Origin: Lachnospiraceae bacterium
GTDB lineage: Bacteria; Bacillota; Clostridia; Lachnospirales; Lachnospiraceae
NCBI GenBank assembly: GCA_015258065.1
Contig: JABZIZ010000009.1
Span: 1 to 64,000, forward strand
DNA: 64,000 bases
Direction of reading: 5' to 3'
Below are positions 34,425-42,822 of this stretch, one piece after another. Every line of letters starts with the position of its first letter. Within the stretch, counting starts at the first letter, position 1. Below the pieces are notes generated by a model that made no database searches, was not told the origin of the DNA, and saw only the letters and a list, made by a program, of their open reading frames with translations. Position numbers and translations under genes: made by a program.

Positions 34425-35981
34425 TTATTCGGAAAGAACTTTCTGAATTCTTTTCATCAAATCACCGGCAAGCATATAATATTCGCCCAGCTCTTTTTTT
34501 GCCAGATCTCCTGCCTTTCCATGAATATACGCGCCAACGGCAGCCGTACGATAGGGGGAAGGTAAAAGACAGGCAAGCGCCCCCAAAAGCCCTGCTAATA
34601 CATCTCCACTGCCGGCAGTTGCCATGCCGCAGTTACCGCTGACGTTAATGGCATATCCCGGCAGCTCGTAAGAGGCGATGATGCTGCGTGCATCTTTGCA
34701 AATCACACAGACGCCGTACTTCTTTGCCAGCTCAATGGTATAAGGAACCAGGTGCTCCTTTACATCAGCGACCGAGGTGCCGTACAAACCTGCAAATTCC
34801 TTCACATGAGGGGTCAAAATGGCCCATCGTCTCCCCCCCTGATACTGCAAGAGCAAGTCCTTTAGTTCATCCGAAGAAGCAATCATCGTAAGCGCATCTG
34901 CATCCAGAATAAGTGGCCCCGTATATTTCGTAAGGACCCTTAGAACCATATGATAGGCTCCTCTGGAAGTTCCTATCCCCGGGCCAATCACCAGCGAAGT
35001 TGCCCATTCAAAGGCCTCGTCCAGAATCAGATCCAGTTCCTCATAGCACCTGATGCCGTCTGTCAGAGAGTAAAAGTCGGAAAGCGCCTCCGGGAGAGAA
35101 GTCTGCACCGCTTCTTTGTTTTCCTTGGAAGTAATCACCTTGACCATACCGGCACCGGAGCGATAGCAAGTTTCCGCACAGAGAAGCGCTGCGCCGCTGA
35201 TCTTATCACTTCCTGCAATGATAACGCACTTTCCAAATGTTCCCTTGTTGCCGGAGGGAGAACGCTCCGGCAGCAGTTCCAACACACTTTCCGTCAGATA
35301 GGAGGCTTGCGGCATCACTCCGAGGAAAGAGGCCGCCGTGATGCCAATATCCGCAATTTCCAGTTTCCCTGTATATTCTGCTCCCGGGTACAGAAGCTGC
35401 CCGATCTTCGCAAAGGCAAAGGTCAAGGTGATATCCGCCCGCACGCAGGGATCGCTTACCTGTCCATTATCTGCATGAATCCCACTGGCAATATCAATCG
35501 ACAACACCCTTGTATGTGGTTCCTGCTTGCGAAGACGATTGATCTCCCTTACCGCCTGCGCATAGATCCCCTCCATTGTTCTGTTAAAACCGATACCGAA
35601 AATGCCGTCTATGATCAAAAAGGGGCCCTCTCCCCATTCGGTCTCCCTGCTATAATTCTCTATAGAAAGTCGGTATCTCTCCAAAATTTTCTTTTGGATC
35701 TTACATTCTTCACTGCTTTTTGTCTCTTCTCCCAACAAAAAAATACGCGCCTGATAGCCGCGTTCGTGAAGGATTCGTGCACAGGCGAGCGCATCCGCTC
35801 CGTTGTTTCCCCTTCCTGCGAAGATCACAATCTTTCGCATCTCCCCTGAGAGCAACTCCTCGATCCTGTCACAAATCTTTAGCGCTGCGCGCTCCATTAA
35901 AACCAATGATGAAAGCCCGAAATACTCCCTTGTATTCCGATCACAAACTTGCATTTCTCTTGCAGAAAGTGCATATCTCAA
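34425..35981 (-). CDS. nnr: Bifunctional NAD(P)H-hydrate epimerase / dehydratase
   Basis: Nnr repairs hydrated NAD(P)H. The N-terminal YjeF epimerase domain has AGRGNNGADALACARIL and IDIASGIHADNG. The C-terminal ADP-dependent dehydratase domain has GSDKISGAALL, VIGPGIGTSRGA, ILDADALT and NCGMATAGSGDVLAGLLGAL. I place the start at the TTG 35981: GGGGGGTG lies 6 bases ahead, and the product then begins RYALSAREMQVCD as in the family. The GTG at 35990 is the alternative. About 518 residues, normal for the fused form. Confidence 0.95.
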   Translation of the reverse strand: MRYALSAREMQVCDRNTREYFGLSSLVLMERAALKICDRIEELLSGEMRKIVIFAGRGNNGADALACARILHERGYQARIFLLGEETKSSEECKIQKKILERYRLSIENYSRETEWGEGPFLIIDGIFGIGFNRTMEGIYAQAVREINRLRKQEPHTRVLSIDIASGIHADNGQVSDPCVRADITLTFAFAKIGQLLYPGAEYTGKLEIADIGITAASFLGVMPQASYLTESVLELLPERSPSGNKGTFGKCVIIAGSDKISGAALLCAETCYRSGAGMVKVITSKENKEAVQTSLPEALSDFYSLTDGIRCYEELDLILDEAFEWATSLVIGPGIGTSRGAYHMVLRVLTKYTGPLILDADALTMIASSDELKDLLLQYQGGRRWAILTPHVKEFAGLYGTSVADVKEHLVPYTIELAKKYGVCVICKDARSIIASYELPGYAINVSGNCGMATAGSGDVLAGLLGALACLLPSPYRTAAVGAYIHGKAGDLAKKELGEYYMLAGDLMKRIQKVLSE

Positions 35982-35986
35982 CAGAT

Positions 35987-36643
35987 TCACCCCCCGGATG
36001 CCGGTTTGTCATCCAGAACCGGATGCCACTTTTCCGGATCATATTCCAAATCAAAAACATCTATGACCTCAGGTCCAAAAATATCATGCATATATTGATA
36101 GATCTGATAATTATGAAACTCACTTTCCTGTTTCCTGATCAGCTGCTTCTTCAACTCGATCCGCACCTGCCTGATCCATTCATTCGAAAGTCGTATCTTA
36201 TCCGTATTTTCCTGCATATCGCGATAACACAGATCCATGGTCATCAACATCAAACTGAAATTCAGCTCATAGATTTGAGTCGGAAGTCCAATCTGCGCTT
36301 CTGTCAGTTCTTCCAATTTCTGATTGCATTCATTGATCTGCTCTCTATGCCTCTGCAGTTCTTGCTCAATCAGCACGTTTTCTTCCGTCTGCCTGGCCTG
36401 TTCCCTAAGGTCGACCATTTCCTCTAACAACTGGCTTTTCTGTCTCTTCCTCTCCTTCATCTGTCCCCTTAAAATACTCTGCACAGACAAAAGATGGTTG
36501 AGTTCATCCGCTTTTTGCCGGATATCCTCAGGAATCCCTTCATCCGCAAACAACAACTCCCATTTCGGATCCAGTGTCAAAATAGGAATATGCCTACCCT
36601 TTAAAATTTCTAAAAAATCCTTATCTTCTATGTTCTTGTTCAT
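35987..36643 (-). CDS. Coiled-coil protein of unknown function
   Basis: A 218-residue soluble protein, strongly helical and rich in Glu, Gln, Lys and Leu from about 45 to 180, with no signal or membrane segment. I do not recognise it. Its ATG lies 23 bases inside the end of rex, with no clear ribosome binding site, so translation may be coupled to rex; nnr begins at its stop. The tight rex-orf-nnr-alr packing suggests a single transcript. The conserved-looking N- and C-terminal caps (RHIPILTLDPKWELLF; VFDLEYDPEKWHP) suggest a real protein. Confidence 0.75.
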   Translation of the reverse strand: MNKNIEDKDFLEILKGRHIPILTLDPKWELLFADEGIPEDIRQKADELNHLLSVQSILRGQMKERKRQKSQLLEEMVDLREQARQTEENVLIEQELQRHREQINECNQKLEELTEAQIGLPTQIYELNFSLMLMTMDLCYRDMQENTDKIRLSNEWIRQVRIELKKQLIRKQESEFHNYQIYQYMHDIFGPEVIDVFDLEYDPEKWHPVLDDKPASGG

Positions 36644-37265
36644 ACTGGGAAATATTATAAGACAGCTTCATCAGGCTGTCTGACAGATGTACATTTTCGA
36701 CAATGAGACTCTGCGGCACATCGAGGTCCACATGAGCAAAGTTCCAAATCCCACGGATTCCAAGCTGGATGAGACGACCGGAAATCGTTTTTGCCGCCTT
36801 AGACGGAACGGTCAGCACCGCAATCTCAATCGGATGCCTGTGTAAATAGTCTTCCAATTCCTGCATGGAAAGGATGGGAACATCTCCGATTTTCCTTCCG
36901 CACAAAGCTGTATCGACGTCAAACGCACAACGAAAAACAAAACCCCTTTTATGGAAATCGGCATAATTCAGAAGCGCCTGTCCGAGATGCCCCGCACCGA
37001 TCAGAATCAGATCGTGTACGTGGTCAATTCCCAGGATCCTGCCGATCTCTTCATAGAGGAATTCTACGTTATACCCATATCCCTGCTGTCCAAATCCGCC
37101 AAAGTGATTGAGATCCTGTCTAATCTGCGATGCGGTTACCTTCACCATATCACTCAGTTCCTGCGAAGACACCCGCTGTACTCCTCTGTCCTTCAATTCT
37201 CCCAGGAAGCGGTAATAACGTGGGAGTCTGCCGATCACCGCCTGTGAGGTTTTCTGCTCCGTCAA
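36621..37265 (-). CDS. rex: Redox-sensing transcriptional repressor Rex
   Basis: Rex represses fermentation and energy genes and releases DNA when NADH rises. The 214-residue protein has an N-terminal winged helix (IGRLPRYYRFLGEL...VTASQIRQDLNHFGGFGQQGYGY) and a Rossmann domain (LILIGAGHLGQALLNY). A C-terminal swap helix ends the protein. The start is TTG, with GGAAGGG somewhat far upstream. It is the first gene of a likely rex-orf-nnr-alr operon, behind a consensus promoter and an inverted repeat in the leader. Confidence 0.95.
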   Translation of the reverse strand: MTEQKTSQAVIGRLPRYYRFLGELKDRGVQRVSSQELSDMVKVTASQIRQDLNHFGGFGQQGYGYNVEFLYEEIGRILGIDHVHDLILIGAGHLGQALLNYADFHKRGFVFRCAFDVDTALCGRKIGDVPILSMQELEDYLHRHPIEIAVLTVPSKAAKTISGRLIQLGIRGIWNFAHVDLDVPQSLIVENVHLSDSLMKLSYNISQYEQEHRR

Positions 37266-37307
37266 TCAATTCACGCCCTTCCACACATTTGACAATGGTA
37301 TGAACAA

Positions 37308-37327
37308 GTGTCAAATATTTTTGACAC
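37308..37327. promoter_or_regulatory. Inverted repeat in the rex leader, candidate operator
   Basis: GTGTCAAA-TATT-TTTGACAC is a perfect 8-4-8 palindrome about 45 bases ahead of the rex start. A third TTTGACA half lies at 37288-37294. The 18-20 base two-fold layout with a 4-base AT centre resembles Rex sites, but the half-site is not the usual TTGTTAA/TTGTGAA, so autoregulation is a guess. Confidence 0.45.
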
Positions 37328-37348
37328 CCGCTTCATGATATTACTTAA

Positions 37349-37377
37349 ATTATAAAATTCAGCATTTGCATTGTCAA
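37349..37377 (-). promoter_or_regulatory. Consensus sigma-A promoter for rex
   Basis: TTGACA (37372-37377), 17-base spacer, TATAAT (37349-37354) on the minus strand: a perfect match. The expected start site is about 14 bases upstream of the inverted repeat. Confidence 0.85.
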
Positions 37378-37394
37378 TCAGGTTCGGATATCAT
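37366..37394 (+). promoter_or_regulatory. Promoter for the ABC-F gene
   Basis: TTGCAT (37366-37371), 17-base spacer, TATCAT (37389-37394) on plus. It overlaps the divergent rex promoter, so the two may compete. Confidence 0.5.
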
Positions 37395-37473
37395 GATACA
37401 GGCGCTTACAAGGCGGTGGATATCTGAAATCCTTTGATTCTTTCCTATTACCAAATATGTTACGGTGACCATA

Positions 37474-39417
37474 ATGATTTTAAATGTACATGCTTTGACC
37501 AAAAGCTTTAACGGAGAAGACATACTTCAAGATGTCTCTTTTCATATTGAAAAAAACGAGAAGGCTGCGATTGTAGGCATCAATGGCAGCGGGAAAACAA
37601 CCCTTTTAAAGTTAATCCTGAGGCAACTGAAAGCCGATTCCGGCTCCGTCACCTATGCCAAAGATCTTCGGATCGGTTATCTGGCACAAAATCAAGACTT
37701 GTCAGGCGACCACACCATCTTCGAAGAGCTTTCTAAATCCAAGAGGGATCTCATCACCATGGAGAAAGAACTCACGCAGGCAGAAGAAGCGATGAAGCAT
37801 CTCTCCGGCAAGGAACTGGAGGAATTAAGCAATCGCTATGTGGAGTTGCAGCAAAAATTTTCCGAACAAAAAGGGTATGCCTGGAGGAGTGAGGTGCAAG
37901 GCGTTGCGAGGGGGCTGGGGTTTTCCGACGATGAAATGCAAAAACAAATCTCTGCTCTCTCCGGAGGACAGAAAACCCGTGTGGCACTCGGAAAACTTTT
38001 ACTCACATCCCCGGATCTGATCCTTCTGGACGAGCCCACAAACCATCTCGACATGGCTTCTGTTTCCTGGCTGGAAACTTATCTGAAAAACGTCGATTCG
38101 GCTGTCCTAATCGTCTCTCACGACCGTTACTTTCTGGACCGCATTGTGAGCAAGGTGATCGAAATCGATCAGACGCATGCCAGTGTCTATCTTGGAAATT
38201 ACACTGCCTACTCGGAAAAAAAGGCAAAGGACCGTGCCACCAGGTGGCATGCCTATCTGAAGCAGCAGCAAATCATCAAGCACCAGGAAGACGTGATTAC
38301 CAAACTCAAGTCCTATAACCGTGAAAAATCCATCAAGCGTGCGGAAAGCCGCGAAAAAATGCTCTCCAAAATGGAGCGACTAAAGCGGCCCACAGAAGCC
38401 AAAAGCGACATGCATATTGCGCTCATCCCTTCCTGCGAGAGTGGAAACGATGTCCTGCATGTAGAAGACCTGGCGAAGTCCTTCGGAACCCATTCCCTTT
38501 TTTCTCACCTGGATTTTGACGTGAAACGAGGGGAGAAGGTGGCCATCATCGGCAAAAACGGCACCGGAAAAACAACGTTGCTCAAAATCATCCAGGGACT
38601 CGTAGCGCCGGATGAAGGGTACTTACAGCTTGGAACCAAGGTGCATATTGGCTACTATGACCAGGAACATCATGTCCTACATGATCAAAAGACCTTGTTT
38701 GATGAGATTTCGGATGCGTATCCGACCCTGAACAATACTAGGATTCGCTCGACACTTGCTGCCTTCCTCTTTACCGGAGACGATGTCTATAAACAGATTT
38801 CCATGCTTTCCGGCGGTGAAAAAGGACGCATGTCTCTTGCAAAGCTCATGCTCTCCGACGCCAATTTTCTCCTGTTGGATGAGCCGACCAACCACCTGGA
38901 CATTGTTTCCAAAGAGATTCTGGAGAGTGCCGTTTCCGGCTACGAGGGAACGGTTCTCTACGTCAGCCATGACCGCTATTTTATCAACCGTACCGCCACC
39001 AGAATTCTGGAACTCAGAAACGGCAAACTGATCTCTTATATCGGCAACTATGATTACTACTTAGACCATTGCGAAGAAAGACACGCGCAAATGGAAGAAG
39101 AATCCGCAAGGGGATCCTCTCTCCCTCTTGCAAAGGCGATGCAAACAGAAATCAAGGATGCCTCTCCTGCCGGCGGAAAAGAAGATTGGAAAACGCAAAA
39201 AGAACTTCAAGCCCAAAAAAGAAAACAGGAAGCGGAACTGGCCAGAACCGAACAGGAAATCGAACAATTAGAGGCAAGAGACAAGGAAATCAATGAAGCT
39301 CTGCAGAGACCGGAAATTGCCACCGACCTTGCAAAGCTTCGCAAATTCACCGATGAGCAGGAAGCATTACAAACGCGCCTGCATCTCCTTTACGACCGGT
39401 GGGAGGAACTGCAGTAA
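37474..39417 (+). CDS. ABC-F family ATPase (ribosome-associated)
   Basis: A 647-residue duplicated ATP-binding cassette protein without membrane segments. Both Walker A motifs are present (GINGSGKTT, GKNGTGKTT), as are both signatures (LSGGQ, LSGGE) and both LLDEPTNHLD Walker B motifs. The charged inter-domain linker (P-site tRNA-interaction motif; about 235-320) and a C-terminal coiled coil (about 570-645) resemble the Uup/YdiF group. Members act on translating ribosomes, and some give antibiotic protection, which this one cannot be assigned to. The start is the ATG at 37474; a GTG at 37465 is in frame. It is one of only two plus-strand genes in the window. Confidence 0.9.
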   Translation: MILNVHALTKSFNGEDILQDVSFHIEKNEKAAIVGINGSGKTTLLKLILRQLKADSGSVTYAKDLRIGYLAQNQDLSGDHTIFEELSKSKRDLITMEKELTQAEEAMKHLSGKELEELSNRYVELQQKFSEQKGYAWRSEVQGVARGLGFSDDEMQKQISALSGGQKTRVALGKLLLTSPDLILLDEPTNHLDMASVSWLETYLKNVDSAVLIVSHDRYFLDRIVSKVIEIDQTHASVYLGNYTAYSEKKAKDRATRWHAYLKQQQIIKHQEDVITKLKSYNREKSIKRAESREKMLSKMERLKRPTEAKSDMHIALIPSCESGNDVLHVEDLAKSFGTHSLFSHLDFDVKRGEKVAIIGKNGTGKTTLLKIIQGLVAPDEGYLQLGTKVHIGYYDQEHHVLHDQKTLFDEISDAYPTLNNTRIRSTLAAFLFTGDDVYKQISMLSGGEKGRMSLAKLMLSDANFLLLDEPTNHLDIVSKEILESAVSGYEGTVLYVSHDRYFINRTATRILELRNGKLISYIGNYDYYLDHCEERHAQMEEESARGSSLPLAKAMQTEIKDASPAGGKEDWKTQKELQAQKRKQEAELARTEQEIEQLEARDKEINEALQRPEIATDLAKLRKFTDEQEALQTRLHLLYDRWEELQ

Positions 39418-39560
39418 AGGCAGTTTCTCCCTGTAGCCAATCCGCAGTTATTTCCGTCATCTGGTCTTCTTGCAATCCTGTCCCCTTCCTGTGATCCTAT
39501 CTGTTTCTTATCATCCTCACTCTTCTTGCCATCCTATAATCTTCTTGCGATCGCATCCAG
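39418..39560. repeat. Degenerate ~19-bp tandem repeat at the icd 3' end
   Basis: On the minus strand, the end of icd (ATCGCAAGAAGATTATAG) is followed by four more units: GATGGCAAGAAGAGTGAG, GATGATAAGAAACAGATAG, GATCACAGGAAGGGGACAG and GATTGCAAGAAGACCAGATG. The units are 18-20 bases long and share GATnGCAAGAAGA. They fill most of the gap between the converging icd and ABC-F genes. No good terminator for either gene is visible there. Confidence 0.6.
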
Positions 39561-40730
39561 AAAGGCGCCCGAATTCAGGATTTTTTTCTCCGGCAAACTG
39601 GTGATGAGCGCCAAATCCTTTGTCATCTCCCCCGCCTCGATGGTAGAAAGCGTTGCTTCCTCCAACCTTTTTGCAAAAGCAACCAGTTCCGGAAGCGCAT
39701 CGATCTCTCCTCGCTTCTTCAGCGCCCCGGTCCAGGCGAAAATCGTCGCTACCGAATTGGTGGAAGTTTCCTCTCCTTTTAAATATTTATAATAGTGCCT
39801 TTGCACGGTTCCGTGTGCAGCCTCATATTCATAGACACCCTCCGGAGACACCAGAACAGACGTCATCATGGCAAGCGACCCGAAGGCGGAGGAAATCATA
39901 TCGCTCATCACATCGCCGTCATAATTCTTGCACGCCCAAATCATTCCGCCCTCCGACTTGATAATTCGGGCAACCGCATCATCGATTAAGGTGTAAAAGT
40001 AGTCGATGCCTTCTCTTTCAAAAGTCTCTTTAAATTCTTCCTGATAAATCTGATCAAAAATCTCCCGAAATCTGGCGTCATAAATCTTCGAAATCGTATC
40101 CTTGGTTCCAAACCAAAGCGGTTTTTTCTCTGAAAGCGCATAAGAAAAACAGGATCTGGCAAAACTCCGGATCGACTGATCCGTATTATGAATGCCCTGG
40201 ATCACTCCGGGTGCCTCAAAATCGTGGATCAGTTCCCGCACCTGACTCCCGTCCTTTGCCGTAAATACCAGCTCCGCCCTGCCGGCAGACGGAATCCGAA
40301 TCTCCGCATTCTTGTAGACATCCCCATACGCATGCCTGGCAATGGTAATCGGTGCCTTCCAGCTTCGGACATTGGGCTCAATCCCGCGTACCAGAATCGG
40401 TGTCCGGAACACCGTCCCGTCCAGAAGAGCCCGAATCGTACCGTTTGGGCTCTTCCACATTTTTTTGAGTCCATATTCCTTCACCCTGTCCGCATTCGGT
40501 GTAATCGTTGCGCACTTGACCGCCACGCCATATTTTTTTGTCGCCTGCGCAGACAAAACGGTAATCTCATCGTCCGTCTCATCCCTCTTTTTGAGTCCCA
40601 AATCATAATACTCCGTCTTCAACTCGACATACGGCAGCAGCAGCTTCTCCTTGATCATCTGCCAGAGAACTCTTGTCATTTCATCGCCGTCCATCTCGAC
40701 AAGCGGTGTTTTCATTTGAATTCGATTCAT
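39534..40730 (-). CDS. icd: NADP-dependent isocitrate dehydrogenase (eukaryote-like type)
   Basis: Converts isocitrate to 2-oxoglutarate, giving NADPH and the carbon skeleton for glutamate. The 398-residue protein is of the homodimeric type II form (PLVEMDGDEMTRVLWQMIKE, TITPNADRVKEYGLKKMWKSPNGTIR, YDGDVMSDMISSAFGSLAMM, GTVQRHYYKYLKGEETSTN), not the E. coli type. The substrate loop SPNGTIR and metal-binding Asp in NYDGDVMSD are intact. The ATG has GGAGGAGACC upstream. It is monocistronic, and its 3' end merges into a tandem repeat. Confidence 0.96.
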   Translation of the reverse strand: MNRIQMKTPLVEMDGDEMTRVLWQMIKEKLLLPYVELKTEYYDLGLKKRDETDDEITVLSAQATKKYGVAVKCATITPNADRVKEYGLKKMWKSPNGTIRALLDGTVFRTPILVRGIEPNVRSWKAPITIARHAYGDVYKNAEIRIPSAGRAELVFTAKDGSQVRELIHDFEAPGVIQGIHNTDQSIRSFARSCFSYALSEKKPLWFGTKDTISKIYDARFREIFDQIYQEEFKETFEREGIDYFYTLIDDAVARIIKSEGGMIWACKNYDGDVMSDMISSAFGSLAMMTSVLVSPEGVYEYEAAHGTVQRHYYKYLKGEETSTNSVATIFAWTGALKKRGEIDALPELVAFAKRLEEATLSTIEAGEMTKDLALITSLPEKKILNSGAFLDAIARRL

Positions 40731-40753
40731 GGTCTCCTCCTCGTTTTCGAAAA

Positions 40754-40762
40754 ATTATATCA
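40754..40762 (-). promoter_or_regulatory. Extended -10 promoter for icd
   Basis: TGATATAAT on minus, about 24 bases ahead of the icd start. A TTGACA lies only 12 bases upstream, too close to act with this -10. Confidence 0.45.
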
Positions 40763-40814
40763 TGATCCCCGTGTCAAAAGTATTTAAATTCGAACGAAAC
40801 AAAAATAAGGTCTG

Positions 40815-40843
40815 TTTGCAGGCAGATCAAAAACAGGTATAAT
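40815..40843 (+). promoter_or_regulatory. Promoter for the HAD hydrolase
   Basis: TTTGCA (40815-40820), 17-base spacer, TATAAT (40838-40843), about 85 bases ahead of the plus-strand gene. Confidence 0.6.
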
Positions 40844-40927
40844 AGGCGGGTATCTGATGAAATGAAAACCTTCCTTCATGCACTGCATTCTGTTTACGAA
40901 AATCAGAGCAAACGATAGGAGAATGTG

Positions 40928-41698
40928 ATGTTAAAAATACTTCTTTTTGATCTGGACGGCACACTGATCGACTCCGCCCCCGGAATCATTCATAGCCTGC
41001 AATATGCCCTACAGAACTTACATCAGCCCATCCCCGACGAAGCAACCCTAAGGCTTTTTATCGGCCCTCCGCTCAGCATCGCTTTTCCGCAGTTTTGTCA
41101 TCTGGATGCGGAACAGACGACGCAGGCCACGACGGAATACCGGAACTATTACAAAAAACAAGGCATCTTTGAATGTAGCGTTTACGCAGGGGTACCGGAG
41201 GCGCTGGAGGCACTAAAGAAAGAGGGCTTTCTCCTCTGTGTCGCCTCCAGCAAGCCGGAGGCCATGGTCAAAATCGTCCTCTCTCACTTTCACTTGGATT
41301 CCTATTTCGACTGCATTACCGGTTCCATTTCCGATGTTCTGAGATCCAATAAAGCCGAGGTTATCGAGGAAGTATTCCGTAGGCTTTCCGCCCAAACCAG
41401 ACCGGAGATTTATACGCCCGAAGAAGGCGAGGATCTTTCCTCTCCTGAATGTGCGGACTATCTAAGGGCCGTCCGCGATCTCAAGGCCTCCTGCCTGATG
41501 ATCGGCGACCGCTTCTACGATTTGGAAGGCGCCAAAAAGGCGGGTGTGCGCGCTCTTGCCGTTTCCTGGGGCGCAGCGCCCGCCGGTGAATTTGATGCCT
41601 ATCCGGATGTCACCGTGGTAAAGAATCCGGAGGAGATGGTGAAATGGATCCTACAGGAGGCAGGAGATCCCCTTCCTCACGAACGTGAGTGGCGCTAA
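40928..41698 (+). CDS. HAD-superfamily hydrolase, phosphoglycolate-phosphatase-like
   Basis: A 256-residue haloacid dehalogenase-type phosphatase. Motif I is LFDLDGTLIDSAPG, the cap domain spans about 15-80, and motif II lies in VASSKPE. The distal acid motif is MIGDRFYDLEGAKKAG, with VSWGA after it. Compared with typical phosphoglycolate phosphatases (about 215-225) there is an extra stretch of roughly 30 residues around 155-185 (TRPEIYTPEEGEDLSS...), between motif III and the acid motif. The ATG at 40928 has AGGAG 6 bases ahead; the preceding GTG is less likely. Its stop overlaps, tail to tail, the end of the minus-strand gene at 41695. The substrate is uncertain. Confidence 0.87.
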   Translation: MLKILLFDLDGTLIDSAPGIIHSLQYALQNLHQPIPDEATLRLFIGPPLSIAFPQFCHLDAEQTTQATTEYRNYYKKQGIFECSVYAGVPEALEALKKEGFLLCVASSKPEAMVKIVLSHFHLDSYFDCITGSISDVLRSNKAEVIEEVFRRLSAQTRPEIYTPEEGEDLSSPECADYLRAVRDLKASCLMIGDRFYDLEGAKKAGVRALAVSWGAAPAGEFDAYPDVTVVKNPEEMVKWILQEAGDPLPHEREWR

Positions 41699-42795
41699 TC
41701 CACAAATAATCTTCGCTTCACCTCCTCATGGGTCTTTTTCCCACAGGTTCCGTCTGTATTTTCGGTGATTTCCGAATAATCCCGAATTTGTTCTTCTTTA
41801 CAGTGAGGATTTCCCGGAAGGCGATCGGAAAGAAAAGCCGGCAGCGTATGAAAATAATCTTCATAACAGCCATACCTCTGCCAGGGATTGCGTCTGGCAA
41901 ATCCATAGCAGTGTTCTTTCAGTTCATTTATAGAAAAACGAAGCGGAATTTCCGTGTAGCTGTCCAGGTCTTCCGTTATTTCATAGAGCTTTCGATCCGG
42001 CATGGAAAAATAACGGATGGATTCCAAATTCCCCTGCTCTACTCCGAATGCTTCCTGCTGTCTAAACAAAATTCCCAGAAATGGACTCCTCATATATCCG
42101 CTCCTTGGTTTTGTCGGCATCGGAAAAGGAGGCGTCCAAACATGGAACTTCCTGTCTTCCTTCGACAACAAGAAGAAGCAATCCCCCCTAGCCGGTGCAA
42201 GCAGCAGTCCCTTCCTAGTATCTATCATGGAGGAAAAAGGTCTGATTTTACCCGGTATCTCAAATCCACAATCAAATAGTCCGATTTCTTCCTGTGAGCA
42301 ATCGAAACGACGATACTCTCCATTTTCCGGATTCCACCTGCATACGGACGTATCATCAGCAGATAGCAGCCATACCGCTTCCTTCCGGAGATCGGTCGTC
42401 AGGAAGGTATAACCACCTGCCTGCAATTCTTCACCTGGCAGAACCGTCTGCCTTTCCAGATGATTTACGTCTACTGCCAGAATTTGCGGATCATTGACAG
42501 AGGAAAATAACAGAAAATTGCGGAAGAGGCAGTATCCCCTAGTGTTCGGATTTCCGTCTTCATCTACGCCGAAGAACGATTCCGGCACTTCCACATAATG
42601 AAGTTCTTCTGTCCTAAAATCCATCCTTACCAAATAAGGATAGGTTTGCGGGATCAGGAAGAGAAAATCCCCTACCCGAATCGAATCCGCAAAGGCAGAA
42701 AGCGTCACTTCGCAGGGTTTCAAGGGGATGGATCTGCACCCTCCTTCCCCATCTCTAACTAAGATCTGGAAGGAATGCAGCGGAGCGATATACAA
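41695..42795 (-). CDS. C-terminal half of a split CDP-glycerol-transferase-like protein
   Basis: A 366-residue frame that aligns from end to end with the C-terminal 380 residues of the intact paralog at 44250-46841. Shared stretches include YFSMPDRKLY, ELKEHCYGFAR, RYGCYED.FHTLPAFL and DGTCGKKTHE. The repeated YPYLVR.D, WN..G.Y and similar strand-turn units suggest a beta-propeller-like fold; there is no catalytic motif I know. In the intact paralog this part is fused to a glycosyltransferase. Here it is in the same frame as the upstream half, separated only by a TAA at 42823-42825. The nearest start is TTG 42795, with GAGGAAGAAG ahead, so separate translation is possible. Confidence 0.75.
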   Translation of the reverse strand: MYIAPLHSFQILVRDGEGGCRSIPLKPCEVTLSAFADSIRVGDFLFLIPQTYPYLVRMDFRTEELHYVEVPESFFGVDEDGNPNTRGYCLFRNFLLFSSVNDPQILAVDVNHLERQTVLPGEELQAGGYTFLTTDLRKEAVWLLSADDTSVCRWNPENGEYRRFDCSQEEIGLFDCGFEIPGKIRPFSSMIDTRKGLLLAPARGDCFFLLSKEDRKFHVWTPPFPMPTKPRSGYMRSPFLGILFRQQEAFGVEQGNLESIRYFSMPDRKLYEITEDLDSYTEIPLRFSINELKEHCYGFARRNPWQRYGCYEDYFHTLPAFLSDRLPGNPHCKEEQIRDYSEITENTDGTCGKKTHEEVKRRLFVD

Positions 42796-42822
42796 CCTGT
42801 CTTCTTCCTCGAAAACTCTACC

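Noticed and set aside
34950..35849. A 299-residue open frame on plus, opposite nnr
   Set aside because: Shadow of nnr; composition (many Arg, His, Cys) is that of a reversed coding frame.
39407..39432. Hairpin across the ABC-F stop codon as a terminator
   Set aside because: The 8-bp stem exists (GGAACTGC/GCAGTTTC) but neither strand has a T-run after it.
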